Shown here in pieces: positions 57,058-64,000 of a stretch of DNA of 64,000 nt. Source of the stretch: Blastomyces gilchristii SLH14081 (lineage: Eukaryota; Ascomycota; Eurotiomycetes; Onygenales; Ajellomycetaceae); the NCBI RefSeq assembly GCF_000003855.2, contig NW_003101680.1, positions 5,996,613 to 6,060,612 on the forward strand, in the 5' to 3' direction. Made by a program: the position numbers and the translations under genes. Each line of letters starts with the position of its first letter. The stretch's first letter is position 1. The notes under the pieces were generated by a model, which did no database searches, had not been told where the DNA came from, and saw only the letters and a list, made by a program, of their open reading frames with translations.

Positions 57058-57399
57058 TGTGGCGGGCTGCGCCCGATCAATTATATAGACTATTCCGTTG
57101 CACTTCACAGATTTCAACTGCTTCATTCTCAAATGTGTACACTCTGATTCTCAGCCATTCTTGAACACATACACCCCGATTCTCAGCCATTCTCAATTGC
57201 CAATTCTCAGCTGCTATGAATGTGTATAGATTCTTCCACTCTGAAGCTTCATCACATACATCATCACATATGTGTATAAATATTCACTTTGATCACTGAT
57301 TCTTGCACTTTCGCTTTCTTTTTCTTCTCTAATATTTTTCTCTTTGTTATATAAGATCTATCAATATCATACTGATCTATTCAGTGTAGGCCTCTTACA
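57058..57399 (+). repeat. LTR-B4 5' LTR
   Basis: 342 bp, TGTGGCGGGCTGCGCCCGAT to CCTCTTACA. The outward start is CpG-intact; the inward end reads ttcagtgtagg where the 3' LTR keeps ttcggcgtagg. ctagaaaaatg follows, with no TGG primer site. Confidence 0.93.
57348..57355 (+). promoter_or_regulatory. Putative TATA box in LTR-B4 5' LTR
   Basis: tatataag follows a CT-rich run (57311-57345), a layout common in fungal promoters, and is present in the complete B LTRs examined. It lies 44 bp before the LTR end. Confidence 0.4.
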
Positions 57400-57699
57400 C
57401 TAGAAAAATGTTTATCATCTTCTTATTAGAAATGATTATTCACATATCATCTTCTCATTAGAAATAATTATTCATCAAGAGATATCTGAACATATAATAT
57501 CATGTAAGAAAGAGAAACACAGTCAAGCAGACACTGAGTTCTCAGATAGAAGCTTGCTCATCAGTCACCCTGGCCTTATAATAAGATTATACAAAGAGAA
57601 TATCAGTGAAAGACCTGAGAGTTCTGACACTCAGACATATGAGATATTTATATAATTACACTTATTCAAGATTTCACAGATATTATACACTCAATGAAT

Positions 57700-58870
57700 G
57701 ACATGTTTAACAACAATATAAGAGAACTCTAAAATACAAGTATAGAAGTAATATCACAGTGACTTCAAGAAATGTTGAAATTACAACAGTAATAAATAGC
57801 TGATATATATATAACTCAACAACATTAATATGAAGAGATTCAATAATTATTACAATAAGAAACTCATGCAATTTCAACACCTATAGAATTGAGTATAAAA
57901 GTACTGAAAGAACACTTAGATGCTTCTGTATATTTCAATACTTCTGATCTCACTCTCTACTCATCATGAAGAATGAAAATGCTTATGAAACTGAGTGTGA
58001 ATGAAGATGTTATTAGTTCACTAATCAATCAAGATTGATATATCAATGAACAATTGAAGAATCACATGAAATAGAAGTATCATTTATAAATGAAAGCATG
58101 TGAATCAGCATTGTGAACATCTGATAATATTATGAAACATCTTGATATGCTGTTCTAAGACACTGTCATACAACAGAAGATATTAGATTGATTATAGAGT
58201 ATCTAATAGAGAATCACTTCTCTTACAATATTCATTCCTGACTTTGATATCAAGATTCTAGAAGCAGGTGATCAATCTTGAGAGAATTGAATGAAGAATA
58301 GCATGCTCAAGAAGATATTCACTTTTGAACTCTTACAGACTCTTGTAAGTGTAAACAAAGACCAGACTTATGACAACTTCTGCACACAGCTTCAGACATT
58401 GAATAATCATCATATCAAGCTCAAGAGTATGCAGAACAGTGATAGAAGATGTTATATCTCAGTCACTTATACACCTGCGTCAAAGAATAACAATGATGCA
58501 AATGCTATGAATTGAGTAGACTTAAATATCTACACACAAGCAAGAGTCTCTGCTGTCTGAACAAGCTTCTGAGTTCCTGGGATCACTTCTGAAGAAGTCA
58601 CTGATCAATGACAATAAGAAGTGTGCATCAACTGTAACTGATTGAAGCATATTGCTTTTAACTGTTGATCAGTCTATGTGTCTCCTCACTCAAAGAATGA
58701 ATCAGCACCTGTCTGTGTCAATCACATTACATTAGAGGAGGATTTGAAAGATAACTATAAGAATGCTCTGATGAAACAGAGAAAAGATTAGCTTCTATTC
58801 AAATTCATAAACAGAAGCTTGAAGAGATTGAATGACAATAATTTAAAGAGAAAATAATAATAAATGTGAT
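57700..58870 (+). pseudogene. LTR-B4 gag relic with zinc knuckle
   Basis: The N-terminal half is eroded. From ATG 58291 it is open for 75 codons (MKNSMLKKIFTFELLQTLVS; HIKLKSMQNSDRRCYISVTY). The zinc knuckle at about 58624-58665 retains all four ligands: CINCN*LKHIAFNC, C-x2-C-x4-H-x4-C, with TGA where Trp is expected. This is the best knuckle among the four B copies. Confidence 0.7.
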
Positions 58871-61800
58871 TCTTGTATCTACTATAGTTGATAACATATA
58901 TAATATAAAAGCTATGATAGACAGTGATCTATGTTATTATATAATGATTAAATCTTCAGTTGTAAGATATTATAACCTTCAGTGTATTCTCTTATTAAAA
59001 TCCTGACTTCTCACAGAATTTGATGACTCAAAAGACATTTATACTCATTACATGATGAAGTTAATCATAGATGTAGAAGAATATCAATGTAAAGACATCT
59101 ATATATATGAAGTTGATAATCTTGATTACAATCTTATATTAGAACTTATCTGACTATCTGAACAAGGTATCTTATTAAATACTTAAAACAGAAGCTTGAT
59201 ATTTTCTAACAATGATAGAATTCATGAAGATGACATTCACAAGCTCATGAATCTGACACAGATCTCTGTCAATGTGTATAAAATACTCTGAAAAAGAAGT
59301 CACTGATAGCAGAATTATGTAATAATCTATTCTGTCAGTCTGACTGATATTAAAAAGACTCTAGAAAAGTTATTTTATGTTATAATAACAGATTCTCATA
59401 CAAAACTCTCTCAATAATATCATGAATATCTAGATGTCTTTCAATAAGATAATATTATAAATATATCTTTCTTACAAGATTCTGAAGTGAATCACAGTAT
59501 CAAGTTAGAGAAGAAGAATGATAAGAATCTCAAACTGTTATAAGACTCTCTTTACAATATGTTTTGAGATGAAATTCTTCTTCTTTGAAAGACACTTAAT
59601 AATCTATTGAATAAAGAATTCATATGTATTAGTAATTCTTCTATCACAGTCTCTATTCTCTTTGCAAAGAAATCAGATGAAGAACTCTGACTCTGTATGA
59701 ACTATTGAAAACTGAACAGAATAATAAAGAAGAATCACTATTCACTATCTCTTATCAATGAAACTCTAGCTCACATTGAATAAGCTCAATGATTTACAAA
59801 ACTAGATATCATTGTCATGTTTCATAAGATCTGTATCATTGAAGAAGATGAGTGACTTACAGTATTCTGAACACATTATAATCTCTTTGAATGAATAGTT
59901 ACTCTCTTCAGACTGACTAACACTCTCAGTATATTTCAGAAGTATATTAACTGAGCACTCTGAGATTTTCTTAATGAATTTGCATCTGTATATCTTGATA
60001 ATATTCACATCTTCACTGATAAATTCAGAAAAGAATATCAAGAATATGTATAGAAGATATTATAATGACTATAAGAAGCAGAACTACTGATAGATATTAA
60101 TAAGTGTGATTTTAAAGTCAAGAGTATTAAATATCTGAGTTTTATTATAGAAGCTGATAAGAGGATTTGAATAAATTCTGAGAAAGTCTCTGCTATTCTT
60201 GAATGAGAAGCTCTGTGTACTGTGAAAGATGTATAAAGCTTCATCAGATTTACTAACTTCTATCAGTGATTTATATGAAACTTCTCAGATATCACAAGAT
60301 CACTTACAGAACTTATTAAGAAGAACTCAGTATTTCAGTGATCAGTGAATGCTGAAGCTGTATTCACACAGATAAAGAAGATATTCATCAATGCCTCTCT
60401 GTTAATGATATTTAACTCTGACTATGAGACAGTTGTTAAAGCTGATTTCTCTGACTATATAACAGAAGAAGTAATATTATAATATAATAATGAAGATGTT
60501 CTACAATCATGTGTCTTCATGTCTAAGAAACTGAGTTCTGTTAAATGCAATTATGAGATCTATGATAAGAAACTTCTTACAATTGTACACTGTCTAGAAG
60601 AATGAGACTCTGAACTCTGAAGTATCTCTGAATTTGAGATAATCACAGATTATAAGAATCTCAAATACTTCATAGTAATCTATAAACTCACTGAATAACA
60701 GATGCAATGATTGAAGTTTCTAAGCGACTTTCAGTTTATAATACACTACTGTCTCAGCAGTCAGAACTTGATAACAGATGCTCTTTTATAATGAGAATAA
60801 GATATACTCTCTGATGTAACAGATATGTGCTGAATGAATCAAGAACACTGACTCTTAAATCTGAAGATATTAGTTAATCATGATAAGATCACTCATGACA
60901 CTATATATACTTTATCAGTCAGAATATTCTCTGAATCTACACTGAATAAATTATGATATATAACAGCTCAAACTGATGAACTTCTCTAAGCACTTACTAA
61001 AGCAGTATATCAAGAAGCAACCTGATTTTCTTCAGAACTATATATAAGAACTGATATCTCAGAATGTTCAATTGATAATAATAACACTCTACAATTCTGT
61101 AAATGATACTGAGTCTCTCACTTCAAAGCTGTACATATCTGAATAATGTAAGAGATGTATAATTTATATATAACTAGTTATTCAGACTGTGAACAACTGT
61201 ATAGAATAATCTTCTAAGAGTTCTACTGATCTGAGATATTAAACAGTATCAGATGCTTTATCTGAAACTGTAACTATTATTCTTTCATCATCTTATAAAA
61301 GAACTGTAGAAAAGATCTGCTAAAACTGCTTAATATTTCTGATAGTATCTGATAAGATGTGATAATTGACTTTGCTGTTAATCTCTCTGAGAGTAAGAGT
61401 TATAGAAACATTCTGATTATTGTGAATTAATTAAGCAAAGATATAATATTAAAATCTTATAATAAAATAAATACTGAATAAGTTGCTGAAGCTTTTCTAC
61501 AGAGCTGATTCTATCAGATATATGAATTACTGAGATCTATAGTATTAAATTAAGATTGTCAATTTGTGAGCACACTCTGAATAAGAATCTGTCAAGTTCT
61601 CAAGATTATACACTGTCTATCAACTGTCTATCATTCTGAGACTGATAATATATCAGAATAAATAATTCAGACTGTGAAGAATTATCTTTGTAAGTTTTAT
61701 AATTACTTATAAGATGATTGATATAATCTTCTTCTATATACAGAGATTGCTATCAATGATCAAGATACTGTTTTAATAGATATAAGTCTGTTCTTTCTCA

Positions 61801-62400
61801 CACATGAATATTACATAAAAGTACTGAATCTTTTAGAGATTACACATTTTATACTGAATCTCTGCAGTCTGATTCAGATTGCTGATAATATAGTAATAAA
61901 ACTCTGAGATATCTGTGATTGAGCAGAAGCCTTTATAATGAGTACTAAACAGAATTAAGAAGATTGAATTAATGTTTATTAAGACTCTGCTGAATAATAT
62001 AAGATAGAAGATCTGACATGATTGAATCTTAAGAATATACAGATCACATGTTTATCTTGTACACTGAATTATTATTATATTAAGTATAAAGTGATAGAAG
62101 TTCTAGATAGCTATAACTACTGTCTTAACATATTATCAGAAATTCATAATGTCTTTTATACAAGCTTGCTCTGTCACATTATCACTGATTCATTCTCTTC
62201 TCAACTGACTTTTAACTGACAGCTGCCAGGCATCATAGAAGAAGATAATAAGCTTGAGTGAGAGATTGAGAATATTCTCAATGAGAGACTCTGCAGCTGT
62301 GACTGATAATATCTTATGAAATAAATTGAGTATGATTATCTGATGTGAACTCCGAGTTCTGCATTATCTGAAACAGTGACCCTTGACTGATTAGAACTGC
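58871..62400 (+). pseudogene. LTR-B4 pol relic: protease, RT, RNase H, integrase, chromodomain
   Basis: Protease near 58910 (KAMIDSDLCYYIMIKSS). RT about 59580-60200: SITVSILFAKKSDEEL, then SVYLDNIHIFTDKF near 59985-60030 (YLDD with the second Asp changed). RNase H about 60430-60850: [48 protein letters not shown]. The integrase zinc domain is about 61100-61320; the core from 61360 reads DVIIDFAVNLSESKSYRNIL and YHSETDNISE. The C-terminal part is partly open at 62022-62219. The chromodomain-like segment, about 62240-62390, reads IIEEDNKLE*EIENILNERL. Trp codons are almost uniformly TGA. Confidence 0.85.
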
Positions 62401-62419
62401 TTCTGAAAAGAGGGGCTAA

Positions 62420-62761
62420 TGTGGCAGGCTGCGCCCGATCAATCATATAGACTATTTCATTATACTTCACAGATTCCAACCACTCCATTCTTGAACGCGT
62501 ACACTCTGATTCTCGGTCATTCTCAAACGCGTACACTCCGATTCTCAGCCATTCTCAATTGCCGATCCTCGGCCGTCACAAACATGTATAGATTCTTCCA
62601 CCCTGAAGCTTCATCACATACACCACCACATATGTGTATAAATATTCACTTCAATCACTGATTCTCACACTTTCTCTTTCTCTTTCTTCTCTAATGTTTT
62701 TCTCTTTGTTATATAAGACCTATCAATATCATACTGATCTATTCGGCGTAGGCCTCTTACA
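62420..62761 (+). repeat. LTR-B4 3' LTR
   Basis: 342 bp. Differences from the 5' LTR are overwhelmingly C/T and G/A transitions. It keeps more CpG towards its outer end (gaacgcgtacac, ttcggcgtagg). Confidence 0.93.
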
Positions 62762-63347
62762 GAGAGTATATAGTAGTATATATCTTAGCAGTTTCTATCT
62801 CATTCTTCTGCAGCAGTTAATGTAAAAAAAAAAAGATCTTAGAAATAGTTTTGTACTTCTCTTGAAAAAGTAAGGTGTTTTTCTCTGGATTTTATACAAT
62901 ATTCTTATAAAGAATTAAAAACAGAGCTGTTTTCTGTCATAATTTCATATTCTTTTAAGTAAGAATTACTTTTTCAATTACTGAAGAGCTTTTAATAATA
63001 CTTAATTCTTTTTTATACTCTTTATTAACTGATTTGAGTTGCACACTTGTGTAAGAAGAATTGAATGATTTAGAATACAATTAAATAGTTTTAATCAATT
63101 TCTCTGTAAAAAATTGATTTATTTTTTATCAGTTTTTCTCTCAAAAACTGTCATATCATCTGATTTATTATCAATTGATATTATACTTTTTCTTACTGTA
63201 TTTCAAGAAAGAGATTGTAAAGATTTTATTGATTTATCTCAAAAATCAATTTTAGTTTATTAGATTCTCTTCAAAAATCTAACCTAGTTACTGAACTAGT
63301 GTGAAAAAAATCAGGTATTTTATACATAAAAGTCTTTTATTCTTCTT

Positions 63348-63478
63348 TTGAAGCAGTCTGATCAACTTTTCAATTGAAAACAGACTTAGAAATCTCTTAA
63401 TTGAAACAGTCTGATTAACTTTTGAAAAGAGTTTAATAAATATCTCAATTAAAACAGTCTGATCAACTTTTCATTAAG
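63348..63478 (+). repeat. LINE-F2 repeat array upstream of ORF1
   Basis: Three units beginning ttgaagcagtctgatc, ttgaaacagtctgatt and ttaaaacagtctgatc. Unit 2 is shortened. Homologous to 28551-28687. Confidence 0.8.
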
Positions 63479-63486
63479 TGAGAATA

Positions 63487-63975
63487 ATGAGTTTAAAAAT
63501 ACACTCAGTTGATATGGAAAAAGATACTTTCTCAAATACTATTCCTGAGATTGAAATTCTGAAGAGAAGAAAGAAAGAAGAAATAGAGAAATAACAAGTT
63601 CTTAAAATACAGAAACTTGAAAAAGTAAGTAAGATTCTTGAAAAGCAGTGTCTGAGTAAGATGAATAAAGAAGTTCTGTTAATTCTTCATACTCAGACTA
63701 GACAACTACAGGAGATAATCAAGTTCAAACTTGGAATTTCAAACACAGTTTAAAAAACATTGAAAATTCCTAGTATAATCAATGACTTCTCATCTTGCTC
63801 TTCTTTCTCTTTTTCTACTTCTTCTTCTTCTTTGAATCAGAAGAAAACATATGCTCGAGCAGCTGAATCTGCTATCTCTAAATCTGCTATCTCAAAATCT
63901 GCTCAAAATCCTGAGAAAACTGAGAAGAATACTGCTCATACTTCTATTCATAGAAAAGTGAAGAAAAAAATATAA
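63487..63975 (+). pseudogene. LINE-F2 ORF1 relic
   Basis: ATG 63487, aligned with F1 28695, to TAA 63973-63975, with two internal TAA (both from CAA). The product begins MSLKIHSVDMEKDTFSNTIP, then EIEILKRRKKEEIEK and LILHTQTRQLQEIIKF. A Ser/Phe-rich segment follows (SSCSSFSFSTSSSSLNQ), then KKTYARAAESAISKSAISKS and a basic end KVKKKI. The KKTYA-R/Q-AA segment resembles fungal LINE ORF1 proteins; the final TAA may itself be a mutated codon. Function would be RNA binding in the element particle. Confidence 0.6.
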
Positions 63976-64000
63976 AAGAAGAAAAACTTTCAAATCTTCA

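Larger units (their letters stand above)
57058..62761 (+). mobile_element. LTR-B copy 4 (Ty3/Gypsy chromovirus), complete and uninterrupted
   Basis: 5704 bp, two 342 bp LTRs, perfect 5 bp target duplication gagag (57053-57057; 62762-62766). It is the reference copy of the family. Order: leader, gag with an intact-looking zinc knuckle, protease, RT, RNase H, integrase, chromodomain, purine-rich run aaaagaggggctaa, 3' LTR. Confidence 0.94.
56330..64000 (+). mobile_element. LINE-F copy 2, 5' UTR and ORF1, split by LTR-B4, continues past window
   Basis: Same start as LINE-F1 (gggccaaattgccatacaaa). Segments are 56330-57057 and 62762-64000. It holds the two 161 bp monomers, the AT-rich 5' UTR, the 53 bp repeats (63348-63478) and ORF1 (from 63487). 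LTR-B4 is inserted in the 5' UTR. Excision joins to the sequence seen intact in F1 near 27985. The 3' part, including any RT, is outside the window. Confidence 0.75.

Noticed and set aside
8000..62400. UGA used as a tryptophan codon (alternative genetic code)
   Set aside because: TGA falls at most conserved Trp positions, which mimics codes 3 or 4. But TAA and TAG also replace Gln codons in the same frames, catalytic Asp codons have become Asn, and zinc ligands have become Tyr. All are C-to-T/G-to-A decay products.
1..64000. CRISPR arrays, tRNA or rRNA genes, intact host genes
   Set aside because: No regularly spaced short repeats with unique spacers, no tRNA-like cloverleaf noticed, and no undisrupted gene-length frame. 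All long homologies resolve to transposable elements.

Overview
The window is a gene-poor, AT-rich block made almost entirely of nested, mutated transposable elements, as found in the AT-rich compartments of filamentous fungi (most likely an ascomycete). The evidence is three Ty3/Gypsy LTR families (two with chromodomains), a Tad-like LINE with an RNase H domain, a hAT transposon, and pervasive C-to-T/G-to-A decay resembling repeat-induced point mutation (RIP). I see no intact host gene, tRNA, rRNA or CRISPR array. The species cannot be fixed from the sequence.

Names used here are provisional. LTR-A is a 7.2 kb Gypsy chromovirus with 258 bp LTRs, LTR-B a 5.7 kb Gypsy chromovirus with 342 bp LTRs, and LTR-D an 8.3 kb Gypsy element with 179 bp LTRs. 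LINE-C is represented by 3' fragments with RNase H, LINE-F by 5' ends with ORF1. hAT-E is a 5.8 kb DNA transposon.

Layout: 1-160 is the end of a hAT copy (E2) inside LTR-D1 (minus, to 7402). D1 sits in LTR-B1 (plus, 7403-25679). B1 also holds LTR-A1 (11150-24175), which holds LTR-B2 (14479-20290, with a 100-N gap). LINE-C1 (minus) is 25680-27207 and LINE-F1 (plus) is 27210-29019. LTR-B3 (plus) starts at 29020 and is split by LTR-A2 (29802-37051), LTR-D2 (38340-48537, itself holding LINE-C2 at 46609-48489) and hAT-E1 (49969-55782). B3 ends truncated at 56117. A short, scarcely mutated unique stretch (56118-56329) follows, then LINE-F2 (56330 to window end), split by the complete LTR-B4 (57058-62761).

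Target-site duplications support the nesting: attta (A2), tatat (B2), gagag (B4), aatg (D2), the 8 bp cttataat (hAT-E1), a 13 bp duplication for LINE-C2, and an imperfect 5 bp pair for A1. Relative order follows: the LINE fragments came before B1, B3 and B4; then A, D and hAT entered the B copies; B2 entered A1, LINE-C2 entered D2, and hAT E2 entered D1.

All protein-coding regions are relics, with former Trp codons now mostly TGA and many Gln codons TAA or TAG. Read through those stops, the domains are clear: Gag zinc knuckle, retropepsin, reverse transcriptase, RNase H, integrase and chromodomain. The most striking pattern is that the mutation load fades at the outer edges of each insertion: the outward ends of LTRs keep CpG while the identical sequence facing inward has lost it.
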